The translations under genes and the position numbers were made by a program. Below the pieces are notes generated by a model. That model made no database searches. It was not told the origin of the DNA and saw only the letters and a program-made list of their open reading frames with translations. Positions 35,845 through 45,157 of a stretch of DNA of 64,000 nt are shown in pieces (position 1 is the first letter of the stretch; each line of letters starts with the position of its first letter). This DNA is from Rhodocyclales bacterium RIFCSPLOWO2_02_FULL_63_24 (GTDB lineage Bacteria > Pseudomonadota > Gammaproteobacteria > Burkholderiales > Rhodocyclaceae). The stretch spans positions 1 through 64,000 of the forward strand of contig MHZX01000083.1 in NCBI GenBank assembly GCA_001828935.1, read 5' to 3'.

Positions 35845-36264
35845 CTATCTCCTCTGTGTCAGCTTGCGCAGCCAGTCAGGGAAGCCTTCGCCGGACGCTG
35901 AGTCCGCGCTGCCTGGCGGAGTGACGGAGGACTGACGGGGAACCTCGGCCAGAGCCGATACGCGGCCCGGCGCCACGCCGAGCACCAGCCATGTGCTGCC
36001 AACCTCGACAATGACCACGCGTTCGCGAGTGCCGACCGCGGTGCCCGCGACCACTCGTAGGAGTCCGGCGTTGTCTCCCCGTTGGGCGACCAGTTTCTTC
36101 AACAGCCACAGACTGCCAATTACCAAAGCCAGAACAATGGCCAGACCGAGAAACATCTGCCACAAGCTTCCGCCCAAGTCGGACGCCGGTACCGTCGGGG
36201 TGGCCTGGGCAGAGGCCTCCGCCATGGCGAACAGAAGCAACGGGGTAGGGGTGAAACGGACCAT
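35845..36264 (-). CDS. fliO: Flagellar export assembly protein FliO
   Basis: Assembly factor for the FliP ring. The ATG at 36264 gives 139 residues with a signal-like N-terminus (MVRFTPTPLLLFAMAEASAQ). One membrane helix (about 30-55) follows: MFLGLAIVLALVIGSLWLLK. The cytoplasmic domain has the typical GTRERVVIVEVGSTWLVLGV. A longer frame from a TTG at 36330 is less likely, as it would run through the hairpin at 36302-36325. Position between fliN and fliP supports the assignment, since FliO is weakly conserved. Confidence 0.9.
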   Translation of the reverse strand: MVRFTPTPLLLFAMAEASAQATPTVPASDLGGSLWQMFLGLAIVLALVIGSLWLLKKLVAQRGDNAGLLRVVAGTAVGTRERVVIVEVGSTWLVLGVAPGRVSALAEVPRQSSVTPPGSADSASGEGFPDWLRKLTQRR

Positions 36265-36301
36265 GCTCGCAACCGGAGTGACCTTGTAGGGCGCGAGCTT
36301 A

Positions 36302-36325
36302 GGCTTTTGCCAGCGGCAAAAAGCC
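36302..36325 (-). repeat. Hairpin between fliN and fliO
   Basis: GGCTTTTGCC and GGCAAAAAGCC form a 10-bp stem with one bulged base around a 3-base AGC loop, in the 90-bp fliN-fliO gap. No U run follows on the - strand, so it is more likely an mRNA processing or stability element, or a partial terminator reducing expression of fliO-P-Q-R relative to the switch genes. Confidence 0.5.
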
Positions 36326-36354
36326 CTCAATCAGAGGGGAGAAGCCGGGACTTA

Positions 36355-36771
36355 TCAGCGGTTCAGTTTGCGGATGCGCTCTTGCGGTGTGATGATGTCG
36401 GTGAGGCGGATGCCGAATTTTTCATTTACGACGACGACCTCGCCTTGTGCGATCAGGGTGCCATTGACCAGTACGTCCATCGGCTCGCCGGCCATGCCTT
36501 CGAGTTCTACAACCGAGCCATGCGCCAACTGCAGCAAATTGCGAATCGATATCTTGGTGCGACCCAACTCCACGGTGAGATTCACCGGAATGTCGAGGAT
36601 CATGTCGAAGCCCTGCGGCGTCGCGGGGTTTTCGGTGCCGCCGGAAAATTGCTCGAATATCGCCGCGGGCTGGGCCGTGGCGCCACTGCCTTCGACTGCG
36701 GCCTGCTCACCCATGGCCGCCGCCCAATCGTCGTCGGAGACCTGCTCTTCCGTTTCGTTCGTGTCGCTCAT
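36355..36771 (-). CDS. fliN: Flagellar motor switch protein FliN
   Basis: 138-residue C-ring protein. An acidic N-terminal region (1-60, beginning MSDTNETEEQVSDDDWAAAM) precedes the SpoA domain (about 60-135): DIPVNLTVELGRTKISIRNL and MDVLVNGTLIAQGEVVVVNE. The end FGIRLTDIITPQERIRKL is characteristic. It follows fliM by 24 bases. Confidence 0.98.
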   Translation of the reverse strand: MSDTNETEEQVSDDDWAAAMGEQAAVEGSGATAQPAAIFEQFSGGTENPATPQGFDMILDIPVNLTVELGRTKISIRNLLQLAHGSVVELEGMAGEPMDVLVNGTLIAQGEVVVVNEKFGIRLTDIITPQERIRKLNR

Positions 36772-36795
36772 CGCATGCTCCCTGCGTATTAGTGC

Positions 36796-37770
36796 CTAGG
36801 CGTCTTCTTCGGCGAAGAAGCGCTCGATCTTCAGCGCGTATTGCCCATTCCGTATTCCGTATCGGCATTCCACCACCGGAACACCGTTGACCGCGACCGG
36901 AATCTTTGCGTCGATCGTGATCGGGATGATGTCGCCGACCTTCATATTCACAATGTCGCCAAAGGTCACGCTGGCGCTGCCCAGCGTGGCTACCAATTCG
37001 ACTTCGGCCGTCTGCAGCTGGCGCGTCAAGGTTCCTGTCCAGCGCTTGTCGGATGAGGCCTGTTCGCTGTGCATGGTGCTGTAGAGCACGTCGCGGATTG
37101 GTTCGACCATCGAGTAGGGCAGGCAGAAATGCATCTCCGCGGTGGTGCCGGAAAGTTCGACGGTAAATGTCACGGAAACGATGACTTCGGACGGCGTTGC
37201 GATGTTCGCGAACTGGGTGTTCATTTCCGATCGGATATACTCGAAACTAAGCGGATATACCGGAGCCCAGGCTCTTTGATACTCCTCGAATACTACGCCC
37301 AGCAGTCCTTGGATGATGCGTTGCTCGGTGGCCGTGAAATCGCGGCCTTCGACTCGGGTATGGAAGCGACCGTCGCCGCCGAACATATTGTCGACGATGA
37401 GAAAGACCAAATTTGGATCAAAGACGACCAGGCCGGTGCCGCGCAGCGGCTTGGCCTGGATCAGGTTCAGATTGGTTGGAACGACCAGGTTGCGGATGAA
37501 TTCGCTGTACTTCTGCACCTTGATCGGCCCCACCGAAATTTCCGTACTGCGATGCATGTAATTGAACAGTCCGATACGCAGGTAACGGGCGAAGCGCTCG
37601 TTGATGAGTTCGAGCGTCGGCATCCGGCCGCGAACAATTCTCTCTTGCCGACCAAGGTCGTAAGTCCTGACACCGCCATCGTCGCTTTCCGGCAGCGCCT
37701 CGTCGGACTCCCCCGTGACGCCCTTGAGCAAGGCATCAACTTCTTCCTGGGAGAGAAAGTCCTGACTCAT
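36796..37770 (-). CDS. fliM: Flagellar motor switch protein FliM
   Basis: 324-residue C-ring protein that binds CheY-P. The N-terminal CheY-binding peptide LSQEEVDALLKG (6-17) is intact. The middle domain (about 45-235) contains RYLRIGLFNYMHRSTEISVG and NLVVPTNLNLIQAKPLRGTG. The C-terminal SpoA domain ends ECRYGIRNGQYALKIERF. It starts eight bases after fliL ends. Confidence 0.98.
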   Translation of the reverse strand: MSQDFLSQEEVDALLKGVTGESDEALPESDDGGVRTYDLGRQERIVRGRMPTLELINERFARYLRIGLFNYMHRSTEISVGPIKVQKYSEFIRNLVVPTNLNLIQAKPLRGTGLVVFDPNLVFLIVDNMFGGDGRFHTRVEGRDFTATEQRIIQGLLGVVFEEYQRAWAPVYPLSFEYIRSEMNTQFANIATPSEVIVSVTFTVELSGTTAEMHFCLPYSMVEPIRDVLYSTMHSEQASSDKRWTGTLTRQLQTAEVELVATLGSASVTFGDIVNMKVGDIIPITIDAKIPVAVNGVPVVECRYGIRNGQYALKIERFFAEEDA

Positions 37771-37778
37771 TCGACGGA

Positions 37779-38372
37779 CTACTGGATGATGAACGAAGTG
37801 AACAGCACAGCCTGCACCGGCGCGTCGGGCGCGGCGAGGTCGCTGAGTTCTTTGGCCTCCGCCTTATCCTTGCGCCTTCTGACGGGGGGGTCCAGGGTGT
37901 TGTTCACCGTTTCGCGAATCTCGTTCGAGAGCCGTTGCACACCTTGCGCCGTACCCAGTTCGGAGGCCTTCTTGGTCAGCAGGATCAGCATGATGCGGTG
38001 TTTGAGTTCAGGGTCATACTGCTTGAGCAGTTCAAGTGCCGCCTGATCCAGCACGCGCAACTGGACCTCGGCCTGAAGATATGCCTCCTGCGTTTCGGTC
38101 TGCAGCTTCACCGTAAATGGTTTGTCGAATTTGTGGAAGGACGGTGGAGCGGCATCGGCCTTTTTGTCTTTCTTCTTCGCCCTGACTTCCCTTGGCGCGT
38201 CTTCGCCATCCTCGCCTTCGTCCACCGTCTTTTTCTTCATCAGAAAATAGACTGCGCCGCCTCCGCCCAGCACGAGAATCAAAACGCCAATGACGATAAA
38301 CAGTATCAACTTCCCCCTTTTTCTCGGAGGAGGGGTTTCTACTTCAGTGTCCGCTTTCTTTGCATCCGCCAT
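37779..38372 (-). CDS. fliL: Flagellar basal-body-associated protein FliL
   Basis: Single-pass inner-membrane protein near the stator. ATG 38372, six bases after a GGGAGAG ribosome-binding site, gives 197 residues; a longer frame to 38450 lacks such a site. A basic N-terminus precedes the membrane helix (about 20-45, LILFIVIGVLILVLGGGGAV). A charged Lys/Asp/Glu-rich linker leads to the periplasmic domain (about 75-195), which ends VLFTSFIIQ as in other FliL proteins. A 165-bp gap, with no promoter I could support, separates it from fliK. Confidence 0.95.
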   Translation of the reverse strand: MADAKKADTEVETPPPRKRGKLILFIVIGVLILVLGGGGAVYFLMKKKTVDEGEDGEDAPREVRAKKKDKKADAAPPSFHKFDKPFTVKLQTETQEAYLQAEVQLRVLDQAALELLKQYDPELKHRIMLILLTKKASELGTAQGVQRLSNEIRETVNNTLDPPVRRRKDKAEAKELSDLAAPDAPVQAVLFTSFIIQ

Positions 38373-38537
38373 CAGTTCTCTCCCTGTCCCTGTCGTTGCG
38401 CGGAGTATCGCCACCCCAGTCTCCAGCAGTGCTGGTCGTACCCGCGACATTCACTCCGGCGATAATCCGATCCTGCCTGTAACACGTTGCTGTAGCGGCG
38501 AGCGTTTAGGCTCAACCCACGCTGCGGATTTGTCGCG

Positions 38538-39674
38538 TCAGGCGAAAATATCAATCATGCTCCGGCCGACGCGCGTTCTCGCGACTGTCTCCACTCCCTG
38601 CAGAGGGATGGTCGAAGCATAGCGCACGCCTTCATTCATGCCAAAATCCGGTTCGTTCTTGCGTGACGACTGATTGGGTGATTCAGAGCCCACCTGGGCC
38701 TGGCCAAGGCTGACCCCGGCTTCCGCCAACACTTCGCGCAGGCGATGCAGCGAATTTTCCAGCACCTCACGGACCGCTGCGTTCGGCGAGGTGAATATGG
38801 CGGTGGCCTGGTCGCCGTTCATCGTCAGTGAGATCTCTACGCGACCAAGCTGGGGCGGGGTCAGGACAATGTCGGCTTGCTGGCTTTTGCTGCCAACCAT
38901 CCAGGTCAGTTTCTGGCCCATTTCGTCATGCCAGCCGGCTTGCCCCAGCGGAGTGTCGATCCGCAGGTTCGGGCTGGACGCGGCGGCGCTGGCGGCGCTC
39001 GTCGCAGTGGGCGTCATGGCGGCGGCGCGTTCCATAAGCGCATGAAAATCGCCGCTAGGGCGTTCGGCCACACTATTTTCAGCACTCTTGGGGTCGACAT
39101 CGGCAGTAATTGCCGCTTCGGGCACCATCTTGCCGGGAGTTGAGCCTGTCGCTTCGGACTTCGCGGCGCCTGCTGCGGCCAAAGACTCATCCTGCGCTTC
39201 CGCACCCTGTTTGCGGGGGATCATATCGTTTGCCGCGACGGTTCCCGACGAGGGTAGGGCCGCGAGTACCAGAGTCGGCGCTTGTTCCACTGCAGGTTGC
39301 AGCGCTGACAACACATCTTCGCCAGAGTCGGTGGCAGTTTCGACAGCGGCCGCGGGAATCGTGCCGACGTCCTTCATTCCGGCTGGATTGGCTCCCAGCA
39401 GAGGCAAAAGAGCCGATAAGTCCGTGCTGGCAATCAAAGTTTCAGCGTCGGTGGAATCCGCAGTCGCCGAAGAGCTTGCCACTTTTCCTGCATCTGCTGC
39501 AGCTTGCTTGTCCATCCGCGATTTGAGCACCGCGGCGAAGGGCGACTCCGCCCCATTCTCCGCCTTTGCGCTTTCGCCGGATCGACTGCCTGCGTCGGTT
39601 TGGCTGAGCGCATTGGCGGCCCCGGTTCCGCTCGGGGCCTTTGCCGGCTGGGGGGAGATCATCAATTCGGGCAT
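38538..39674 (-). CDS. fliK: Flagellar hook-length control protein FliK
   Basis: Molecular ruler and substrate-switch trigger. ATG 39674, six bases after GAGGGAA, gives 378 residues; the longer upstream frame overlaps fliJ out of frame. The N-terminal two thirds are low-complexity, rich in Ala, Ser, Thr and Glu. The C-terminal switch domain (about 265-345) has ADIVLTPPQLGRVEISLTMN and AVREVLENSLHRLREVLAEA, the family's conserved part. It lies between fliJ and fliL as usual. Confidence 0.94.
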   Translation of the reverse strand: MPELMISPQPAKAPSGTGAANALSQTDAGSRSGESAKAENGAESPFAAVLKSRMDKQAAADAGKVASSSATADSTDAETLIASTDLSALLPLLGANPAGMKDVGTIPAAAVETATDSGEDVLSALQPAVEQAPTLVLAALPSSGTVAANDMIPRKQGAEAQDESLAAAGAAKSEATGSTPGKMVPEAAITADVDPKSAENSVAERPSGDFHALMERAAAMTPTATSAASAAASSPNLRIDTPLGQAGWHDEMGQKLTWMVGSKSQQADIVLTPPQLGRVEISLTMNGDQATAIFTSPNAAVREVLENSLHRLREVLAEAGVSLGQAQVGSESPNQSSRKNEPDFGMNEGVRYASTIPLQGVETVARTRVGRSMIDIFA

Positions 39675-39733
39675 CGGTATTCCCTCGCGGAATGGGTATT
39701 CATCACACCGGTAAATGCAAGGGATGTGCCACC

Positions 39734-40180
39734 TCAGTCTTTGGCCTTTTCTGCGTGGCGGCGAGCGGCATGCTCGTCGCTGGCCTTTTGTTCCCGGCGT
39801 TGGTCTTGATAGGCGACGCGCGACTGGTGGCGATCCGACAGGGTATCGAAAGCTTTGACGCGCCCGCGTTTTGCCACCCATTCCTGTTGTCCGGCCACCG
39901 TTCGCTGTTTGGTATGGGTCATCGCCGTATCGGCTTGGGCAATTGCCTCGTCCAGTCTGGTGAGGAAGCTGGTGTAGTTCTGCCATTCGCTCGGGCTCAG
40001 CCCGCCCTGTGCGGCAGCCACAAAACGCGTTCGATACTCCTCGCGATATTGCACCAACAGACTATGCCGCCTGGAAGCCTCCTGTTCGCCGGCGATCAGG
40101 TCGCCCAATTTCCGCGCCGCTTCATCGAGGCGCAACTGCGAGAGGTCGAGCAGGGACTGGAGAGGAAAAGCGCGAGTCAT
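39734..40180 (-). CDS. fliJ: Flagellar export chaperone-escort protein FliJ
   Basis: 148-residue protein predicted to be almost wholly an antiparallel coiled coil, with charged heptads throughout. Start FPLQSLLDLSQLRLDEAARK and the segment QNYTSFLTRLDEAIAQADTA match FliJ. It works with the FliI ATPase at the export gate. It lies 75 bp after fliI. Confidence 0.92.
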   Translation of the reverse strand: MTRAFPLQSLLDLSQLRLDEAARKLGDLIAGEQEASRRHSLLVQYREEYRTRFVAAAQGGLSPSEWQNYTSFLTRLDEAIAQADTAMTHTKQRTVAGQQEWVAKRGRVKAFDTLSDRHQSRVAYQDQRREQKASDEHAARRHAEKAKD

Positions 40181-40255
40181 GGCCAGAAGAGCCTGCTTCA
40201 GTTGGAAGCGACGATTCCCGCTGAACCGGGGTCCGAGAAAAAACGATGGTTCATC

Positions 40256-41650
40256 TTACGCTCCACCGAACAACTCGGCCAGACGTTGCCGCGAGGAGGC
40301 GCGGTCGGCTCGCTCGTTGATCTGTTGCTGAAGAAATTCTTCCAGTCGCGGATTCATCATGATGGCGCGATCGAGTAATGGATCGGATCCGGCCGCATAG
40401 GCACCCACGGCGATCAGGTCGCGCGCCCGCTGGTAGCGGGAATACAGCTGCTTGAAGTGGCGTACCTGCTCCAGATGGTCCGCGCCGATCAGGTTGGTCA
40501 TGACACGCGAAATGGATTGTTCGATATCAATGGCCGGGTAGTGTCCGGCATCGGCCAGCTGTCGGCTGAGCACTATGTGGCCATCGAGAATGGCGCGCGC
40601 GGCATCGGCGATCGGATCCTGCTGGTCATCACCTTCGGCCAGTACCGTGTAGAAGGCGGTTATCGAGCCGCCTCCGGCCGGTCCGTTGCCCGCCCGTTCG
40701 ACCAGTTGCGGCAGGCGGGCGAAAACCGACGGCGGATAGCCGCGTGTGACAGGAGGTTCGCCGACTGCCAGCGCGATTTCGCGCTGCGCCATGGCATAGC
40801 GCGTCAGCGAATCCATGATGAGCAGCACATGCCGACCCCGATCGCGGAAATGCTCGGCGATTGACGTGGCATAGGCTGCCCCTTGCAAACGCATCAGCGG
40901 ACTGACGTCGGCGGGGGCGGCAACCACCACCGAGCGGGCACGGCCTTCGTCGCCAAGATTGAGCTCGATGAATTCCTTTACCTCGCGGCCGCGTTCCCCG
41001 ATGAGCCCGACGACAATCACGTCGGCTTCCGTATAGCGCGCCATCATGCCGAGCAGAACGCTCTTGCCGACACCCGATCCGGAAAAGAGACCGAGACGCT
41101 GACCGCGCCCGACTGTCAGCAGGGAGTTGATGGCACGAATGCCGACATCCATGGTGTGCCGGATCGGTTCGCGCAAAAGCGGATTGAATGGACGGCTGGC
41201 TAGCGAGCGCGAATCCTTGGTCTCCAGGGGGCCAAGGCCGTCAAGCGGGCGGCCATTGCCATCGACTACCCGACCTAGCAGGCCGTCTCCCACCGGTAGA
41301 TGTTTGGCACGGTCCGGTGCGCGTCGCAGCGGAGAGTAGGCTTGACCGGGCATCGGGCTCGGCTGCGGCGATTCCATTGGAATCACCAGCGCGCCTGGCG
41401 ACAGCCCGTAAACATCCTCGGCGGGCATCATGTACAGTCGGTCGCCGGCAAAGCCGACTACTTCCGCTTCGACAGTGCCATCGCCGGGTATCTGTATGAG
41501 GCAGCCGGAGCCCAGTGGCAGCTTGAGCCCCGACGCTTCCATGACCAGTCCGTTGATTCGCGTCAGCCGTCCGGCAGTCTGCCAAGGCTGGACTGCGGCT
41601 ACATGTTCGCGGCAATCGACCAGAAAGCGTGACAGCTCGGAAGGGTTCAT
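40256..41650 (-). CDS. fliI: Flagellum-specific export ATPase FliI
   Basis: 464-residue F1-beta-like ATPase of the export apparatus. The Walker A loop lies near 175-185 ([13 protein letters not shown]). Other motifs are [13 protein letters not shown], the Walker B strand [20 protein letters not shown] and [16 protein letters not shown]. Normal length. The gene starts six bases after fliH and acts with FliH and FliJ. Confidence 0.98.
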   Translation of the reverse strand: MNPSELSRFLVDCREHVAAVQPWQTAGRLTRINGLVMEASGLKLPLGSGCLIQIPGDGTVEAEVVGFAGDRLYMMPAEDVYGLSPGALVIPMESPQPSPMPGQAYSPLRRAPDRAKHLPVGDGLLGRVVDGNGRPLDGLGPLETKDSRSLASRPFNPLLREPIRHTMDVGIRAINSLLTVGRGQRLGLFSGSGVGKSVLLGMMARYTEADVIVVGLIGERGREVKEFIELNLGDEGRARSVVVAAPADVSPLMRLQGAAYATSIAEHFRDRGRHVLLIMDSLTRYAMAQREIALAVGEPPVTRGYPPSVFARLPQLVERAGNGPAGGGSITAFYTVLAEGDDQQDPIADAARAILDGHIVLSRQLADAGHYPAIDIEQSISRVMTNLIGADHLEQVRHFKQLYSRYQRARDLIAVGAYAAGSDPLLDRAIMMNPRLEEFLQQQINERADRASSRQRLAELFGGA

Positions 41651-41656
41651 TCTTGG

Positions 41657-42382
41657 TTACGGCCCACCGCGTTTAACGCCGATCGAGCCGGTGTGAGCCT
41701 CCACCGGGGCGTCGCTTTCAACAGTGTCGATCCACTGGGCATGTTGGCCGAGAGCTTCCACCACACGCCGCCAGCGTACCGCCATGCTCGCGTCGAGATG
41801 ACTGCCGCCGGCTTCGATGATCACGTCGCCGCGCTTGAGCTTGGTATCTTCGTGAATCCGGTGCCCGGCATGGGCAAGCTGGTCGCCGGCGCGCAGTCGG
41901 GCAAGCGAGGCATCTTCGGGGTGAAGGTGGATGGCTGCGTGCAGCAAGGGCAGTTGCTCGAGAGCTTCGCGAATCACCCCAAGCAGCACTTCCGGCTTTA
42001 CGGCAATGGTTTGGCGGATGACTTGGCGAGCAACTTCGATGCTCAAGGCCAGCAAATCGTCGGCGACAACCTGATTGAGTTCGGCGATGCAGCGCTCAAG
42101 ATTCTCCAGGGTCTGCGCCAGGCGCAAAGCCTCCTGGCGTCCAGCGGCTTCGGCCTTGGCTTGCCCGGCAGCAAAGCCTTCGGCTTGCCCGCTGGCGTAA
42201 CCGGCCTGATGCCCTTCCCGGCGGGCTTGCTCGCGCACCCGGTTGATCTCCTCGTCGCTGATGGACGGTGATCCCGGTTTGGTTCCGCTGCCTCCGGCTG
42301 ACTCGGTGGCCGAGTCGAAGCTTGCAAGCTCCCAGCGCTCCCAGGCGGTGAGCGATGATTTGGGGTGTTCGCCGGTGGCCAT
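41657..42382 (-). CDS. fliH: Flagellar export regulator FliH
   Basis: 241 residues. An N-terminal region leads into a Gly/Ala/Glu-rich stretch with GxxxG-like repeats (about 60-85: GHQAGYASGQAEGFAAGQAK), typical of FliH. The C-terminal domain resembles the peripheral stalk of F-type ATPases (ALSIEVARQVIRQTIAVKPE, then LHPEDASL). It regulates FliI. It overlaps the fliG stop by one base. Confidence 0.95.
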   Translation of the reverse strand: MATGEHPKSSLTAWERWELASFDSATESAGGSGTKPGSPSISDEEINRVREQARREGHQAGYASGQAEGFAAGQAKAEAAGRQEALRLAQTLENLERCIAELNQVVADDLLALSIEVARQVIRQTIAVKPEVLLGVIREALEQLPLLHAAIHLHPEDASLARLRAGDQLAHAGHRIHEDTKLKRGDVIIEAGGSHLDASMAVRWRRVVEALGQHAQWIDTVESDAPVEAHTGSIGVKRGGP

Positions 42383-43392
42383 CAGATGAAGGCGTCGCCT
42401 TCACCGCCTCCGCCAAGCTGAAGTTGACCTTCGTCGGCAAGTCGGCGCGCGATCTTGAGAATTTCTTTCTGCTCGGCCTCGACTTCCGAAAGGCGCACCG
42501 GGCCTTTCGATTCGAGATCTTCCCTGAGCATTTCCGCAGCACGCTGCGACATGTTCTTGAACACCTTTTCGCGCAGTTCCTGCGAGGCACCCTTCAATGC
42601 GATGATGAGCGAATCCGACTGCACTTCGCGCAGCAACAACTGGACGCCGCGGTCGTCGATGTCGAGCAGATTTTCGAAGACGAACATTTCGTCGAGAATC
42701 TTCTGTGCCAGTTCCGGATCGTACTCGCGGACATTGTCCACAATTGCGGTTTCCACCTGCTGGCCGACGAAGTTGAGGATTTCCGCGGCATGGCGGATGC
42801 CGCCCATGGCGGCTTTTTTTACGTTGCCGGAGGCGCCTGCCAGAATTCGCTTCAGCGCCTCGTTCAGCTCATGTAAGGCCGTCGGCTGCACGCCGTCCAG
42901 CGTGGCGATACGCAGCAGCACATCATTGCGCAGGCGCTCGGTGAAGTGCTTGAGAATCTCGCCGGCCTGGTCGAACTCCAGATGCACCAGGATCGTGGCG
43001 ATGATTTGGGGGTGCTCGTTGCGGATCATGTCCGCCACGGTGGCGGCATCCATCCACTTCAGGCCCTCGATGCCGGCCGTGTCTCCGCCCTGCATGATGC
43101 GGCTGATCAGGTTGGCGGCGCGGTCGTCGCCCAGCGCCTTGGTCAGCATCGCCTTGATGGTTTCGTTGTCCACCGCCACTGGAGCGCCTTTGGCCGAGTG
43201 GTCCTCGAACTCATCGATCACCGCCTCGATGCGGACCCGCGGCACCTGCTTCAAGGCCGCCATCGCGTGGCCCAGCTTCTGCACCTCCTTCGGCCCAAGA
43301 TTCTTCAGTATTTCGGCAGCTTCGTCCTGTCCGAGCGAAAGGAGGAGGATGGCGGCTTTTTCTACGCCGTCACTTTCCGTGCTCGCTGCCAT
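42382..43392 (-). CDS. fliG: Flagellar motor switch protein FliG
   Basis: 336-residue torque-generating C-ring protein. The N-terminal domain (about 8-100) binds FliF: KAAILLLSLGQDEAAEILKN. The middle domain has the EHPQ motif (IRNEHPQIIATILVHLE). The C-terminal domain (about 220-325) carries the charged stator-contact helix region VFENLLDIDDRGVQLLLREV. The start lies 23 bases inside the end of fliF, so translation of the two is coupled. Confidence 0.98.
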   Translation of the reverse strand: MAASTESDGVEKAAILLLSLGQDEAAEILKNLGPKEVQKLGHAMAALKQVPRVRIEAVIDEFEDHSAKGAPVAVDNETIKAMLTKALGDDRAANLISRIMQGGDTAGIEGLKWMDAATVADMIRNEHPQIIATILVHLEFDQAGEILKHFTERLRNDVLLRIATLDGVQPTALHELNEALKRILAGASGNVKKAAMGGIRHAAEILNFVGQQVETAIVDNVREYDPELAQKILDEMFVFENLLDIDDRGVQLLLREVQSDSLIIALKGASQELREKVFKNMSQRAAEMLREDLESKGPVRLSEVEAEQKEILKIARRLADEGQLQLGGGGEGDAFI

Positions 43393-44995
43393 CTACCCAT
43401 TCCTTGATCATGTTGGCGACTGCCTTGGGATCCTTCTTCGCCAGTTGCCTTGCATCGGCTAGCTTTTCGTCATAACCCCGGTGGCGATGCAACATGCCGT
43501 CGGCGCCAACCTCGAATTCGGTCTTTTCCGGTGCCAGGCGTGGCGGCGGCGGTTCCATCAGTTTCTCGAACACCGGCTTCAGCAGGCGGGTCCACAACCA
43601 GAAGGCGGCGCCGGCGATGATCAGGTACCTCGCCATTTCCTTCAGTATCGCAATCAGTTCCTGGTTGGCCCAGAGCGGCGCGTCGGCCACGACTTCCTTT
43701 TCAGCCGGCGTGAACAGTGCGTTGGCGACGTTCAAGGTATCGCCGCGATCCTTGTTGAAGCCCATGGCTTCGCGCGTCAGATCGGTTATTTGCTTGAGCT
43801 CGGCGGCCGTCAGCGGGATGGGTTTGGGCTTGGTCGGGTCTTTCCTGTGATTGACCACCACAGCGACCGAGAGCCGGCGTACCGTGCCCGGCACACCCTT
43901 GGTGTGGCGGATGGTCTTGTCCACCTCGTAGTTGATCGTCGCGTTCTTGGTGAAGTTCTGCGAACTGCCTGCCGTGCCCGCATTTGCCGCGGCAATCTGC
44001 CCCGGCTGGGTCAGCGGGGCGGTCGCCGGTACCGGCGGCTGGTTGCTCAGGGCACCCGGAATTCCTGCGGCTTGCGGCGAGCCGCTGCCCGCTTCCGCGG
44101 TTTGTTGGCTGCGGATCGCAGTTTCCGACGCGGGATTGGGCTTATAGCTCTCTGCGACCTGGTCAGTCTGTGAAAAGTCGAGATCCGCCGTAACCTGTGC
44201 GCGGACGTTGTTTGGACCGACCACCGGGATCAGGATTGCTTCGATGCGCTTGCCGTAGTCCGCCTCGACCTCGCGCAGGAACTTGAGTTGGGTCGGGTCC
44301 AGGCCGGCATCGCGCAGCGGGTCGCGCTGCTGGGAAATCAACTTGCCTTCCTGATCGATCACGCTGACGTTCATCGGGCTGAGCTGCGGCACGCTGGACG
44401 AAACCAGGTTTATGATGCCGGCTACCTGGATCGGCTCCAGCGTGCGGCCGGGATGCAGGCTCACCAATACCGATGCGGAGGTTTTCTGGTCGTCGCGCAG
44501 GAACGCAGTCTGCTTCGGAATCGCCAGATGCACACGGGCGCCGCGCACGGCGGCAAGCGACTGAATCGAGCGGGCCAGTTCGCCTTCCAGGGCACGCTGA
44601 TAGTTGATCTGCTCGGCAAACTGGCTGACCCCCAGCTTTTGCGTCTCCATGATTTCAAAGCCGACCAGCCCGCCTTTGGGCAGCCCCTGCGATGCAAGCC
44701 GCAGGCGTGTGTCATGGACCACCGCCTGCGGCACCAGAATGCTGCGGCCGCCATCGCTGAAACGGTAGGGTATGTTCTGCTGCGATAGCGCGGCCACGAT
44801 CTGCCCGCCATCTTTCTCGTCCTGGATCGAGAACAGCAGCGCGTAGGGCGGATCCTTGGTCCACATCCAGCCACCGATCAGCAAGGCCAGCAATAGTGCG
44901 ACGCCCGCCATGCCGATCACCTTCTGACGTGGGGCGAGGCGGCTAAAAGACTCAATCGATATCGGGAACGGCGCTGCCGCTGTGTTTTCTGCCAT
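43370..44995 (-). CDS. fliF: Flagellar MS-ring protein FliF
   Basis: 541-residue MS-ring subunit and first gene of the fliF-to-fliR operon. Membrane helices lie at about 27-45 (GMAGVALLLALLIGGWMW) and about 437-455 (YLIIAGAAFWLWTRLL). The periplasmic ring-building motifs include YALLFSIQDEKDGGQIVAAL, RALEGELARSIQSLAAVRGA and the segment with TVRRLSVAVVVNHR. The extreme C-terminus, which binds FliG, ends IKEWVDGSEHGK. A sigma-54-type promoter and a flagellar palindrome lie upstream, in the gap shared with divergent flrB. Confidence 0.98.
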   Translation of the reverse strand: MAENTAAAPFPISIESFSRLAPRQKVIGMAGVALLLALLIGGWMWTKDPPYALLFSIQDEKDGGQIVAALSQQNIPYRFSDGGRSILVPQAVVHDTRLRLASQGLPKGGLVGFEIMETQKLGVSQFAEQINYQRALEGELARSIQSLAAVRGARVHLAIPKQTAFLRDDQKTSASVLVSLHPGRTLEPIQVAGIINLVSSSVPQLSPMNVSVIDQEGKLISQQRDPLRDAGLDPTQLKFLREVEADYGKRIEAILIPVVGPNNVRAQVTADLDFSQTDQVAESYKPNPASETAIRSQQTAEAGSGSPQAAGIPGALSNQPPVPATAPLTQPGQIAAANAGTAGSSQNFTKNATINYEVDKTIRHTKGVPGTVRRLSVAVVVNHRKDPTKPKPIPLTAAELKQITDLTREAMGFNKDRGDTLNVANALFTPAEKEVVADAPLWANQELIAILKEMARYLIIAGAAFWLWTRLLKPVFEKLMEPPPPRLAPEKTEFEVGADGMLHRHRGYDEKLADARQLAKKDPKAVANMIKEWVDGSEHGK

Positions 44996-45060
44996 GCTCT
45001 GTTCGTATTATCGTTACATGTACGAGCAATTTGCCCGCTCGCGGATTGTGAACCGCCCTA

Positions 45061-45075
45061 GCAAGAGGGGTTCCC
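45061..45075 (-). promoter_or_regulatory. Sigma-54-type promoter for the fliF operon
   Basis: On the - strand: GGGAACC-CCTC-TTGC. The -12 element is perfect, the invariant GG of -24 is present and spacing is exact; other -24 positions are weaker. The predicted start is about 55 bases before the fliF ATG. The palindrome at 45084-45098 lies immediately upstream of it. Confidence 0.5.
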
Positions 45076-45083
45076 GAAAGAAG

Positions 45084-45098
45084 CGGCAATTTTTGCCG
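45084..45098. promoter_or_regulatory. Flagellar palindrome CGGCAA-TTT-TTGCCG (copy 4, fliF/flrB intergenic)
   Basis: Perfect dyad in the 162-bp gap between divergent fliF and flrB. Its centre is about 42 bases upstream of the predicted fliF start and about 65 bases before the flrB ATG. It could let FlrC act on fliF and also feed back on its own kinase gene. Confidence 0.7.
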
Positions 45099-45157
45099 GC
45101 ATATCGGAAGCCTGCTTTCCTTGTTCAGTCCGGACGATTCTGCCATTATCGGATGCC

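Noticed and set aside
38423-38435. Small palindrome CCAGCA-G-TGCTGG in the fliK-fliL gap.
   Set aside because: A single copy with no link to a promoter or other sites; likely chance in GC-rich sequence.
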